DNA from: JBKHBQ01 sp046542305 | GTDB lineage: Bacteria > Bacteroidota > Bacteroidia > Bacteroidales > 4484-276 | DNA: 22,795 nt | Direction of reading: 5' to 3' | Assembly: GCA_046542305.1 (NCBI GenBank) | Contig: JBKHBQ010000030.1 | Span: 1 to 22,795, forward strand | Part shown: positions 1 through 7,478 of the stretch, piece by piece | Numbering within the stretch: the first letter of the stretch is position 1 | Layout of the letters: each line of letters begins with the position of its first letter | The notes under the pieces: model-generated | The model's database searches: none | What the model was told of the DNA's origin: nothing | Seen by the model: only the letters and a program-made list of their open reading frames with translations | Program-made: the position numbers and the translations under genes

Positions 1-2
1 GT

Positions 3-530
3 GGCATTCACCTGGTGAGAAATGAGGATATGAAGGATTTCTGGTTTATCGACGGCCCTGACAGAAAAATCTACGACGATGGCCTGAACCGCTTTTTCAA
101 CGGAGATATCCGCCATGCGGTAAGCACGTACTGGAAACAGATGCGTGAAATGATTACAGGTGAGAAGCCCGACATTATCGCCCATCTCGATAAGATCAAG
201 ATGCACAACCAAAACCGCTACTTTGTAGAAACCGAATCGTGGTACGAAGATGAGCTGGACAAAACCCTGGAATTGATTGCACGTGAAGGATGCATCGTGG
301 AGGTGAATACCCGCGGAATTTACAAGGGTCGCTCAGAGGAGTTATTTCCCGGGGCATTTGCCTTGCAAAAAATCCGTCAACTGGAAATTCCCATTACCCT
401 GTGCAGCGACGCCCATAAGCCAGGAGAACTGTCGGGACATTTCGAAGAAACCAAAGCAATCCTGCGCCGTACAGGGTTTAATTCGCTGATGGTATTGAAG
501 GAAGACGGCTGGAAACCAACCGCCCTTTAA
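3..530 (+). CDS. PHP-family histidinol-phosphatase, C-terminal part (5' end outside window)
   Basis: The frame is open from base 3, so this is the last 175 codons of a gene beginning upstream. Full-length PHP histidinol-phosphatases have roughly 270-290 residues, so the N-terminal part with the first His-x-His metal motif is missing. Visible here are the HLVRNEDMKDFWFIDGP region, IIAHLDK with a metal-type His, EVNTRGIYKG, and a C-terminal LCSDAHKPGEL, the Ser-Asp-Ala-His metal-ligand motif of PHP phosphoesterases. The inferred role is hydrolysis of histidinol phosphate in histidine biosynthesis in the cytoplasm. A PHP phosphatase with another substrate is possible, because no other his gene is in view. 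Its TAA stop overlaps the stop of the convergent SPOR gene in the tetranucleotide TTAA at 527-530. Confidence 0.72.
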   Translation, partial: GIHLVRNEDMKDFWFIDGPDRKIYDDGLNRFFNGDIRHAVSTYWKQMREMITGEKPDIIAHLDKIKMHNQNRYFVETESWYEDELDKTLELIAREGCIVEVNTRGIYKGRSEELFPGAFALQKIRQLEIPITLCSDAHKPGELSGHFEETKAILRRTGFNSLMVLKEDGWKPTAL

Positions 531-979
531 TCGAGCGGCGGGAAATTAATCTGGTCCCTGATCACAAAAGCATTGGGATAATCGCCGAGAATCTGCTGCA
601 GGTATACTTCGGCTTCAAAACGGGATCTGAAATCCCCCACCCTCACCTTGTAATAGGGTTCGCTGAATGAAATGTAGGCCGTGTCGCCGGGATAAAGCAT
701 CTGGTATTCTTCGGCAGCGGTGTTGGCCCGGCGCAGGGAATAGTTGCCGGCATCAAAAAAAATCTGGATACGGTATCCGTCGATGCCATCCTTATGTTTA
801 TTGTAGCGGATATGCATGGCCACAATGCTGTCGAGGCGGTCGTCCTGGAATACATCTACTTTTCCCTCACCGGCAGTGCCGGGAATGGCCGTAGTCTTGT
901 CAGCAGGAAAAGATTCCTGAGTAAAACCGGGAGCTGCTGCCGTAAAAGCAATGAGGAAAAAAAGGACAAATATTTTCAT
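527..979 (-). CDS. Exported SPOR-domain protein
   Basis: This is a protein of about 150 residues. The start is taken at the ATG at 979 because it gives a clean signal peptide (MKIFVLFFLIAFTAAA, probable cleavage shortly after). A TTG at 1000 would extend it by seven residues into the end of the upstream gene. The second half, from GYRIQIFFDAGNYSLRRA to about YPNAFVIRDQINFP, fits the SPOR fold: GYRIQI strand, then YYKVRVGDFRSRFEAEVYL. SPOR domains bind denuded septal peptidoglycan glycans in characterised members, so a periplasmic or outer-membrane cell-wall role is inferred. It starts 7 nt after the stop of the universal stress gene and is probably co-transcribed with it. The specific role is unknown. 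Confidence 0.8.
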   Translation of the reverse strand: MKIFVLFFLIAFTAAAPGFTQESFPADKTTAIPGTAGEGKVDVFQDDRLDSIVAMHIRYNKHKDGIDGYRIQIFFDAGNYSLRRANTAAEEYQMLYPGDTAYISFSEPYYKVRVGDFRSRFEAEVYLQQILGDYPNAFVIRDQINFPPLD

Positions 980-986
980 TTGGTTG

Positions 987-1847
987 TTAAATTTTATCAA
1001 ACATTTTCATGGTTTGCTGGGCATCGGCCACATGCACGCTCAGTACCGGAATGGGCGAATGGTTCACCATCTGCTGCGCACAGGGGCCAAGCAATCCGGT
1101 TTCCTTTCGGTCTTCCTGTTCGGTCATGATCGCAATCAGATCGGCATCGATGTCTTTTGCATAATCGATGGAAGATTTGGTTGAATTTTGAGTTTGAAAT
1201 TTTTCCACGGTAAATTTAACGTTTTCCTGTTGAAAGTATTTCTTTGCCTTGTCAGCATAATTTTCAACCCTCCGGTGCATGGTCTTCAGGTTGGTGGAAA
1301 AAATCACTGCGATATGCACCCCGGCATCGAACATTTTGGCAAATTTTGCAATGAAGGGAACTTTTATGAGTGTATGGTTGGAATTGTCGATGGGCATCAC
1401 AATTTTATGAATGGTTTCCTTGATGTGGAAACCGTTGCGAACGGTAATTACCGGACAACAGGCATGGCCCACGATCCTATTGGCATTGCTTCCGATCCAG
1501 TATTCCTCGAAGCCTGAAACGCCGTGAGATCCGGTTACGATCAAATCTGCTTTTTTCGCTCGCGCAGTGTTCACGATCTCACTGTAAATTTTGCCCTTCC
1601 GAAGCTTGTAATCCAGTTTGCCGCCGGTTAGCATAGGCAGATATTCATCAATAAGGTCGGTAAAGCGTTTGATCACTTCGCCCCTGTAGCTTTCTGCCGA
1701 GCCTGCATAGATCGATTCGGGCGAGGCGGTTTTATCCACCCAGATCATCAGGATGTTCGACTTCAACTTATTGGCAATACTGATGGCATATTTCAGGGCG
1801 TGTATCGAACCGCTTGAAAAATCTACTGCTACAACTATTCTTTTCAT
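987..1847 (-). CDS. Tandem-domain universal stress protein (UspA family)
   Basis: The 286 residues form two Usp domains. Domain 1 (about 1-140) begins MKRIVVAVDFSSGS and carries the ATP-binding pattern G-2x-G-9x-G-S at residues 106-120 (GSHGVSG...IGSN). Domain 2 (about 146-277) begins IHKIVMPIDNSNHT but ends LLGPCAQQMVNHSPIPVLSV without the glycine pattern, so it probably does not bind ATP. Such tandem Usp proteins are cytoplasmic and are associated with stress survival; no partner can be read from the sequence. The start is supported by an AGGAGG ribosome-binding site 7 nt upstream, unusual in this window. It is followed closely by the SPOR gene. Confidence 0.88.
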   Translation of the reverse strand: MKRIVVAVDFSSGSIHALKYAISIANKLKSNILMIWVDKTASPESIYAGSAESYRGEVIKRFTDLIDEYLPMLTGGKLDYKLRKGKIYSEIVNTARAKKADLIVTGSHGVSGFEEYWIGSNANRIVGHACCPVITVRNGFHIKETIHKIVMPIDNSNHTLIKVPFIAKFAKMFDAGVHIAVIFSTNLKTMHRRVENYADKAKKYFQQENVKFTVEKFQTQNSTKSSIDYAKDIDADLIAIMTEQEDRKETGLLGPCAQQMVNHSPIPVLSVHVADAQQTMKMFDKI

Positions 1848-1854
1848 TTTATTC

Positions 1855-1860
1855 CCTCCT
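1855..1860 (-). promoter_or_regulatory. Shine-Dalgarno site of the usp gene
   Basis: On the minus strand AGGAGG lies 7 nt before the ATG at 1847. It fixes the start codon. It stands out because nearly all other genes here lack a purine-rich Shine-Dalgarno sequence, as is usual in Bacteroidota. Confidence 0.7.
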
Positions 1861-2009
1861 TGAAAAACTGATACCTTCTTTACCCTCAGAAAAATCAGAA
1901 TGCTAAATTACTATTTTTTATTTTCTCCGGCAAAAGCTCCCCGGGTTCTAAACAACTGATGCTACATAACTTACAACATTTGCTTTCTGTTCACCAGATG
2001 ATGAAATCG

Positions 2010-2037
2010 TTGTGAGATGGGTAATTTGCTACCTTTG
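2010..2037 (+). promoter_or_regulatory. Bacteroidota-type promoter of ruvB
   Basis: The -7 element TACCTTTG (2030-2037) matches TAnnTTTG exactly. A TTG at 2010-2012 is placed 17 nt before it as the -33 element. Transcription would begin a few bases after 2037. That lies downstream of the first in-frame ATG (2017) but upstream of the ATG at 2056, so the promoter also decides the ruvB start. Confidence 0.65.
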
Positions 2038-2055
2038 CTTGAAATTAATGATGAT

Positions 2056-3078
2056 ATGAACGAAAATCTGGATGCTTCGGGAAAACATATGAGCAGGGGC
2101 GATCAGGAAGTGGAAAAAATGCTGCGTCCCACGCAGTTCGACAGCTTTGCAGGACAGGGACAGGTGGTTGAAAACCTCAAGATTTTTGTTGAAGCCGCCA
2201 GCCGGCGGGGCGAAGCACTGGACCATACGCTGCTGCACGGGCCTCCGGGATTGGGAAAAACCACCCTCTCGCATATCATCGCCAACGAACTGGGTGTGGG
2301 AATCAAGATCACTTCGGGGCCGGTGCTTGATAAACCCGGTGATCTGGCCGGACTGCTGACCAACCTGGAAGCCAATGATGTTTTGTTTATCGACGAAATT
2401 CACCGCCTCAGCCCGATCGTTGAAGAGTACCTTTATTCAGCCATGGAGGATTTCAGGATCGACATTATGATCGAAACCGGACCCAATGCGCGGAGTGTAC
2501 AGATCACCCTCAATCCGTTCACGCTCATCGGGGCAACCACGCGATCGGGGCTGCTTACCGCGCCGCTGCGTTCCCGTTTTGGGATCAATTCGCGGTTGTC
2601 ATATTACGATGCCGCCGTGCTGAAGAAAATCATCGAGCGCTCTGCAGACATCCTGCGGGTAGAAATAAGCCCGGACGCTGCCCTGGAAATTGCAGGCCGA
2701 AGCCGCGGCACCCCAAGGATCGCCAACCTGCTGCTGCGCAGGGTGCGCGATTTTGCTCAGATTAAAGGCGACGGAACCATCGGCGTAGAAATAGCTCAGT
2801 ATGCCCTTACTGCTCTAAATGTGGATAAGCACGGCCTGGATGAAATGGATAACAGGATCCTTTCGGTAATCGTGGAAAAATTTGGCGGCGGACCTGTTGG
2901 CCTCACTACCATTGCCACTGCTGTGGGCGAAGATCCGGGAACAATAGAAGAAGTATACGAGCCATTCCTCATCATGGAAGGTTACCTGATGCGCACGCCC
3001 CGAGGCCGCGAAGCCACAGAAACAGCATACCGCCATCTTGGAAAAACCACAAATCCGGGACAGGGAAAACTATTCTAA
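2056..3078 (+). CDS. ruvB: Holliday junction branch-migration ATPase RuvB
   Basis: This is a RuvB of 340 residues, the usual length. It is the AAA+ motor that, with RuvA, drives branch migration of Holliday junctions in recombination repair. Walker A GPPGLGKTT is at about residues 62-70, Walker B FIDEIHR at 111-117, sensor 1 ATTRSG at 160-165, arginine-finger region LRSRFG at 171-176 and sensor 2 SRGTPR at 216-221. A C-terminal winged helix follows (GGPVGLTTIA...YLMRTPRGR). An in-frame ATG at 2017 would add 13 residues, but it lies inside the promoter element, so 2056 is preferred. It is divergent from the usp gene and convergent with the 3175-4692 gene; ruvA and ruvC are not in the window. 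Confidence 0.95.
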   Translation: MNENLDASGKHMSRGDQEVEKMLRPTQFDSFAGQGQVVENLKIFVEAASRRGEALDHTLLHGPPGLGKTTLSHIIANELGVGIKITSGPVLDKPGDLAGLLTNLEANDVLFIDEIHRLSPIVEEYLYSAMEDFRIDIMIETGPNARSVQITLNPFTLIGATTRSGLLTAPLRSRFGINSRLSYYDAAVLKKIIERSADILRVEISPDAALEIAGRSRGTPRIANLLLRRVRDFAQIKGDGTIGVEIAQYALTALNVDKHGLDEMDNRILSVIVEKFGGGPVGLTTIATAVGEDPGTIEEVYEPFLIMEGYLMRTPRGREATETAYRHLGKTTNPGQGKLF

Positions 3079-3174
3079 TCGTCACCCGGGCACTGTTAAA
3101 AAACACTTCATTGTGCGATCAGATTCCTGCTAACCTTAACCTGATACTCTGATAAAAAATCCAGGGATGCATGA

Positions 3175-4692
3175 TTACCAGTTTTTGATCAGGGCAATTA
3201 CTTTCCAGCCCCATTCATCCTTTTTCTTGTTGTAGGAAACAATAGCCTTTCCCGACACATAATCCCCGTGGCGCAGATTGTTCATCACATACACATCGGG
3301 AGGAATGAACATGCTGTTGACAAAGCCGAAGGATTTATCCATAGGATTGGTAACGGATCCTTCGAAAGGCTGAAGGATTCCTTCGAGAAATTCTTCGTCC
3401 ACCTTTTGAAGTGTAAAAATATTATATCTTCCTTCCTGATGGGTTTCCTGCATCCTCAGCCTCAGGATATCTCCTACCTTCACCCTCTTCAGAAAACGGC
3501 TGTAGTTAAAAAAGCCCTGCGTGCGGTCGGTCTTTAGAAAGTTCAGCGTACGCTTTTCGTCATTAACATTTTCCACCACCACAAGGTCTTCCGGTACGTC
3601 GCCAAAAATAATTTCGTCGGCCTGATTGGCATATCGCCGATAGAGTCCCATGGAATTTCCGCCGGTTGACTGGCTGCTATACCATTCCTCACCGACCCAC
3701 TGATCGAGTTTTGTGGGCGTATTTAATCCGTATTCTTCACAAATCTTGTCGATTCTTTCGATTTCGGTTTTGGCTTCGGCCTGATAACCGGCTTCGAGGA
3801 GGGTTTCCACCAGCCGGATCCTTGTAGGGATCAGCTTCGTATCGCGCGCTTTGCACTGCACGGCTTTGCTCAGGAACGCCAGGCGTGTTTCGGTGTCGTC
3901 GGGGAACAGGTTGGCAATGGCATCCCAAATCCAGTATTCCGATTGGCGCTGCCGCACAAATGGAATCACCCGGTCGAGGGCATCGTCACCCTCACCAAGC
4001 ATCGACACCAGCAACCTGATCTGTGGAGGAAGGTATTTAAATGCCGGCTTGGTGCGTACAATCTCACCGATTCGTGGAAGGAAATCAACGATTTTGTCTC
4101 TGATCTCTTCCAGTTCCTCACCCGACGAAGCATCAGCAAGTTCGGTAAGCTGCCCCGAATAATTCAGATAAGCCTGTTCGGCAATAGGACGTTTTTCCAC
4201 GCGATCGCCAAAGGTTGCCTTACCGAAATCCTCATGAAGAAAATTTTCCAGCCCCCACCAATCTACCAACCTGATGTAGGCCGGGGTTTCCTTGAAAGCC
4301 TTGTTGAAGGCTTTGAACATGATGGAATATGCTTTCGACGGCCTGGTAAAATCCAGGGTCATGGTCACATCGAGCAACGGCTCAAGATCCTCTGAATTAA
4401 ACTCCGCGTTTTTGGTATAGTCAAAAACAATTTTTCCGATCAGCCAGCAAAGCTGATTATTGATCATTTTGCCTTCTTCATCCAGTTGCAGGGCAGAAAT
4501 TTCATGAAGGATGCCCACAAAATCATCCAATCTTTCAGGATCGGTGGCGTTTTTCAGGCGGTCGTACAAAACCCATGCAAGGGCAAGTTTAGCTTCCTCA
4601 CTGCCTGGTTTCAGGGCAAGTTCATCCTTGGCCATGGCATAGGCTGCTTCGGGGTCGGTTTTTCGTAATGCTGCTACTTCTTCAAAAGACAT
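3175..4692 (-). CDS. Unnamed helical-repeat protein with two C-terminal OB-fold-like modules
   Basis: The 505-residue soluble protein has no signal peptide or membrane segment. About residues 1-330 are helix-rich and TPR-like: an N-terminal repeat reads AAYAMAKDELALKPGSEEAK followed by LALAWVLYDRLKN. About 380-430 (TLNFLKTDRTQGFFNYSRFL, then VKVGDILRLRM) and 443-503 (GSVTNPMDKSFGFVNSMFIP, then HGDYVSGKAIVSYNKKKDEW) look like two small OB folds. The second resembles a cold-shock/S1 domain, with the KSFGFV core. The combination suggests RNA or single-stranded nucleic-acid binding; that is inference. I do not recognise a named family with certainty. A good promoter precedes it at 4745-4774. Confidence 0.8.
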   Translation of the reverse strand: MSFEEVAALRKTDPEAAYAMAKDELALKPGSEEAKLALAWVLYDRLKNATDPERLDDFVGILHEISALQLDEEGKMINNQLCWLIGKIVFDYTKNAEFNSEDLEPLLDVTMTLDFTRPSKAYSIMFKAFNKAFKETPAYIRLVDWWGLENFLHEDFGKATFGDRVEKRPIAEQAYLNYSGQLTELADASSGEELEEIRDKIVDFLPRIGEIVRTKPAFKYLPPQIRLLVSMLGEGDDALDRVIPFVRQRQSEYWIWDAIANLFPDDTETRLAFLSKAVQCKARDTKLIPTRIRLVETLLEAGYQAEAKTEIERIDKICEEYGLNTPTKLDQWVGEEWYSSQSTGGNSMGLYRRYANQADEIIFGDVPEDLVVVENVNDEKRTLNFLKTDRTQGFFNYSRFLKRVKVGDILRLRMQETHQEGRYNIFTLQKVDEEFLEGILQPFEGSVTNPMDKSFGFVNSMFIPPDVYVMNNLRHGDYVSGKAIVSYNKKKDEWGWKVIALIKNW

Positions 4693-4744
4693 GGATACGG
4701 CTTTGTTTTAGGTTATTGATACTTTTTCGCTCACCTCTAAAGTG

Positions 4745-4774
4745 CAAATGTAATTACTTTCGTTTTAATGCAAA
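4745..4774 (-). promoter_or_regulatory. Bacteroidota-type promoter of the 3175-4692 gene
   Basis: Read on the minus strand, TTTG (4774-4771) is followed after 18 nt by TACATTTG (4752-4745). Both elements match the Bacteroidota consensus TTTG/TAnnTTTG. The ATG at 4692 lies about 50 nt downstream. This is the best-formed two-element promoter in the window. Confidence 0.7.
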
Positions 4775-4995
4775 TAAAAACAATCTATTAGGAAAAGTTT
4801 GTGAAATTCTCCCCTCCCTTAAAGCACCTGCACCGTCGATTTTCATTTTCGAATGTGTAATAACAATTAGGAATTGTAAACGGTTGATGCATAACAGATT
4901 TTAGTTTCGCCATTAAACTGTAAGCAATCAACGTTCACATGTTAAAAACCAAAGCCCTGCAAACAAAAATCACAAAGCTTTAATCATTTCTCTTG

Positions 4996-5067
4996 TAGCC
5001 CCACCAGGACTCGAACCTGGATCTAAGGTTTAGGAAACCTCCATTCTATCCCTTGAACTATGGGGCC
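4996..5067 (-). tRNA. tRNA-Arg (anticodon CCT)
   Basis: The minus strand folds as a complete 72-nt cloverleaf. The acceptor is GGCCCCA/TGGGGCT, the D arm GTTC...GAAT, and the anticodon arm GAGGT-TTCCTAA-ACCTT with anticodon CCT. The variable loop has four bases, the T arm is CCAGG-TTCGAGT-CCTGG, and the discriminator is A. CCA is not encoded. Anticodon CCU decodes AGG arginine codons. Isolated tRNA, not part of a cluster. Confidence 0.93.
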
Positions 5068-5263
5068 AGTTTAATTTTTGGAATCTTTTCCAATACGAGG
5101 CGGCTTTCTGTCTGAAAATTCCCATTTTATAAACCGGGGTGCAAAAATCTGAATTTCTGGTAAAACCACCAAGTTTTACGCCGGTTTTTTGCATTAGCAT
5201 GAAAATTTACCTTAATCCGTGTATTATTTCCTATGGTATGATCATTAAAATTCATAAATGCAC

Positions 5264-5271
5264 TATTTTTG
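5264..5271 (+). promoter_or_regulatory. Probable -7 element of the hybrid kinase gene
   Basis: TATTTTTG matches TAnnTTTG and lies about 50 nt before the ATG at 5322. No clear TTG -33 element is seen at the right spacing, so this is tentative. Confidence 0.4.
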
Positions 5272-5321
5272 TTTGATATCTTTACGGATAGTTTGATGAA
5301 ACAGCAAATAACAAGTATAGA

Positions 5322-7229
5322 ATGAATCAGCAGTATACTCCCAAAATATTGATCATCGACGATATCCGGGACAACCTGCTGACACTCGAGAAAAGCCTCC
5401 GGGGCCAGGATGCATTTGTCCTGACGGCCCAGAGCGGGAAGGAGGCGCTGATACACGTTACACAGCACGATTTTGCGCTGATCATTGTTGACATCCAGAT
5501 GCCTGACATGAACGGTTATGAAACTGCCGAGCGCATCCGTTCGGGACAAAGAAACCAGCACACGCCCATCATTTTCCTCACGGCTGTTTTTTATGATCAG
5601 CACAGCATGTACAAAGGCTATCAATCAGGAGCCGTGGACTATATCACCAAACCTTTCAACCGCGATATCCTGCTTAGCAAGGTACGCGTTTTTCTGGACC
5701 TCGACAGGGTAAAACACGAGCTGAAGCAGGCCAAAGAGGAGTTTCAGCATGTGGTGCAGGATCAAACGGATATGATCTGCCGCACCGATTTAAACCTTAA
5801 CATCACTTTCGCCAACAAGGCCATGGCAAACTTTGCGGCCAAGCCCGCCGAAGCCATCCTCGGTCAGTCGGTGATGGACTGGATTTACAACGAATACCAC
5901 GATCAAATCGGCCATGAAATCCATGCCCTGAATCCGAATAATCCGGTTTTCAAACTTCACCACAGGCTGAATTTGAAAAACGACGGCCAACTCTGGGTGT
6001 CGACCATCTTCAGAGCGCTGTACAACAAAAACTACGACCTTACCGGATATCAGGTGGTGATGCGCGACATCAGCAACGAAATCCGCTCAATGGAGGAATT
6101 GATTCTTGCCCGCAAACAAGCCGAAGAAGCCACCAGGAATAAATCCAGGTTTCTGGCCAACATGAGCCACGAAATCAGAACACCGATGAATTCGATCCTT
6201 GGACTGATAGATGTATTGATGGAAACCGACCTGGATGAGGATCAGACCGAGGATCTGGAGGTAATGAAGCATTCAGCCACCAAACTGCTCGAACTGCTGA
6301 ACGATCTGCTTGATTTCTCAAAAATCGAAGCAAATCAGATTCGGTTCGAAAAAGTATATTTTAATTTGCGCAACGAACTGAATAAAACCTTCAGGCTGCT
6401 TGAAGTAAATGCAAAGAAAACCGGCAACGAACTGCTGTCAGATGTTCATCCCCTCGTGCCCGACCGCATTAAGGGCGATCCGCTGCGGCTGGGGCAAATC
6501 CTGATCAACCTGCTGAACAACGCCCTGAAGTTTACCCGCAATGGAAGGGTGAACCTGCAGGTGGAAAAGGAATCGGAAACCGATGAGCTGGTGAAGTTAA
6601 AGTTTACAATCAGCGATACGGGCATCGGCATGAGCAGTGAAATCCGTGAAAACATCTTCAATTTTTTTGAGCAGGGCGATCCCTCCATTTCGCGCGAATA
6701 CGGCGGCTCTGGACTGGGATTGGCGATTTCCAGAAGCCTCTGCGAAATGATGGGAGGTAAAATTCAGTTTACCAGCGAAATAAACAAAGGCTCCAGTTTT
6801 TGGTTTAGTCTTGAATTCGAACAGGAACAAAAAACAAAAAAATCCAAACCTCAAAAGATGAATATTCTTATTGTTGAAGATAATCTGCTGAATCAAAGGG
6901 TTGTTAGTGCAACCCTGAAAAAGAACGGATACAATTTTGATGTGGCTGACAATGGTAAAATTGCAGTAGAAAAGGCACAGAAGGAGAAGTTCGATGTGAT
7001 CATCATGGACATACAAATGCCGGTGATGGATGGGTATGAGGCCACTCAGCAGATCAGGAAAAATGAAGAACATCTCCCGAAAGAACAACGCTCCAAAATC
7101 ATTGCCCTTACGGCAAATGCCACCAGGGAAGACCGGGAAAAATGCAGGGAAATCGGTATGGACGAATACATGACCAAGCCCTTCAAATTCCAGGATTTGG
7201 AAAGGATTATCCGTGAATTGATGGAGTAG
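5322..7229 (+). CDS. Soluble hybrid sensor histidine kinase (REC-PAS-HisKA-HATPase-REC)
   Basis: The 635 residues hold five modules. REC1 is about 7-125 (acidic DD 13-14, phospho-acceptor D57 in VDIQMPDMNG, T87, K110 in TKPF). A PAS domain is about 140-255. HisKA has H283 in NMSHEIRTPMN. HATPase has N-box residues N396/N399/N400, DTGIGM at 432-437, an F-box FNFFEQGD and GGSGLGLAIS at 461-470. REC2 is 513-633 (D520, D563 in MDIQMPVMDGYE, K619). No transmembrane segment is present, so the sensor is cytoplasmic. The N-terminal REC suggests input by phosphotransfer from another kinase, and the C-terminal REC suggests a phosphorelay onward. All catalytic residues look intact. No cognate regulator is adjacent, so the pathway is unknown. 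Confidence 0.93.
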   Translation: MNQQYTPKILIIDDIRDNLLTLEKSLRGQDAFVLTAQSGKEALIHVTQHDFALIIVDIQMPDMNGYETAERIRSGQRNQHTPIIFLTAVFYDQHSMYKGYQSGAVDYITKPFNRDILLSKVRVFLDLDRVKHELKQAKEEFQHVVQDQTDMICRTDLNLNITFANKAMANFAAKPAEAILGQSVMDWIYNEYHDQIGHEIHALNPNNPVFKLHHRLNLKNDGQLWVSTIFRALYNKNYDLTGYQVVMRDISNEIRSMEELILARKQAEEATRNKSRFLANMSHEIRTPMNSILGLIDVLMETDLDEDQTEDLEVMKHSATKLLELLNDLLDFSKIEANQIRFEKVYFNLRNELNKTFRLLEVNAKKTGNELLSDVHPLVPDRIKGDPLRLGQILINLLNNALKFTRNGRVNLQVEKESETDELVKLKFTISDTGIGMSSEIRENIFNFFEQGDPSISREYGGSGLGLAISRSLCEMMGGKIQFTSEINKGSSFWFSLEFEQEQKTKKSKPQKMNILIVEDNLLNQRVVSATLKKNGYNFDVADNGKIAVEKAQKEKFDVIIMDIQMPVMDGYEATQQIRKNEEHLPKEQRSKIIALTANATREDREKCREIGMDEYMTKPFKFQDLERIIRELME

Positions 7230-7478
7230 GGAGAAAAGCGAAAAAAAGAAAAGGAAAAAAGCTCCTGGAAAACGGCCAAAAGGAAAGTGCCGGAAATCAA
7301 AAACCTCAACTGTCTCACCGAACACACACTGACCACCCCAAAAATTACTCATCGGCCCCCAAAACACTAAAGCCTAAATTACGGCTATCCTGCCACAAAA
7401 AAAAGGTTGATCCGTTCCCTCACAATTCTCCCCTGCCGGCATGTCTTTTTTTGTACTTTTGCTTAAAAACAAAAACCT
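7230..7478. other. Intergenic region before dnaG
   Basis: This is a 249-base gap. Its first 35 bases are a purine-rich tract, and no gene, RNA or convincing hairpin terminator is seen. The dnaG -7 element lies at its end (7454-7461). Confidence 0.5.
7454..7461 (+). promoter_or_regulatory. -7 element upstream of dnaG
   Basis: TACTTTTG matches TAnnTTTG and sits 17 nt before the TTG start at 7479. No good -33 TTTG is visible 19-21 nt upstream. Confidence 0.5.

Larger units (their letters stand above)
4693..5321. other. Intergenic region holding promoters and one tRNA
   Basis: This 629-base stretch has no convincing protein gene; the ORFs crossing it have low-complexity, non-protein-like translations. 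It holds the leftward promoter at 4745-4774, tRNA-Arg at 4996-5067 and a likely rightward promoter element at 5264-5271. I see nothing recognisable at 4775-4995. A small inverted repeat GTAAAAC/GTTTTAC (5160-5166 with 5173-5179) is present but too weak to call a terminator. Confidence 0.6.

Noticed and set aside
980..1000. TTG at 1000 as start of the SPOR gene
   Set aside because: It would overlap the end of the usp gene and place seven polar residues before a good signal peptide; the ATG at 979 fits better.
5160..5179. Inverted repeat GTAAAAC/GTTTTAC as a terminator
   Set aside because: Seven AT-rich pairs with no T-run directly after the stem, and no upstream rightward gene to terminate.
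7230..7265. Purine-rich tract after the kinase as an RNA gene or terminator
   Set aside because: No stable stem with a T-run and no conserved RNA feature visible.
6597..7367. 256-codon minus-strand frame opposite the kinase
   Set aside because: Phe-rich shadow of the HATPase and REC2 domains; not protein-like.
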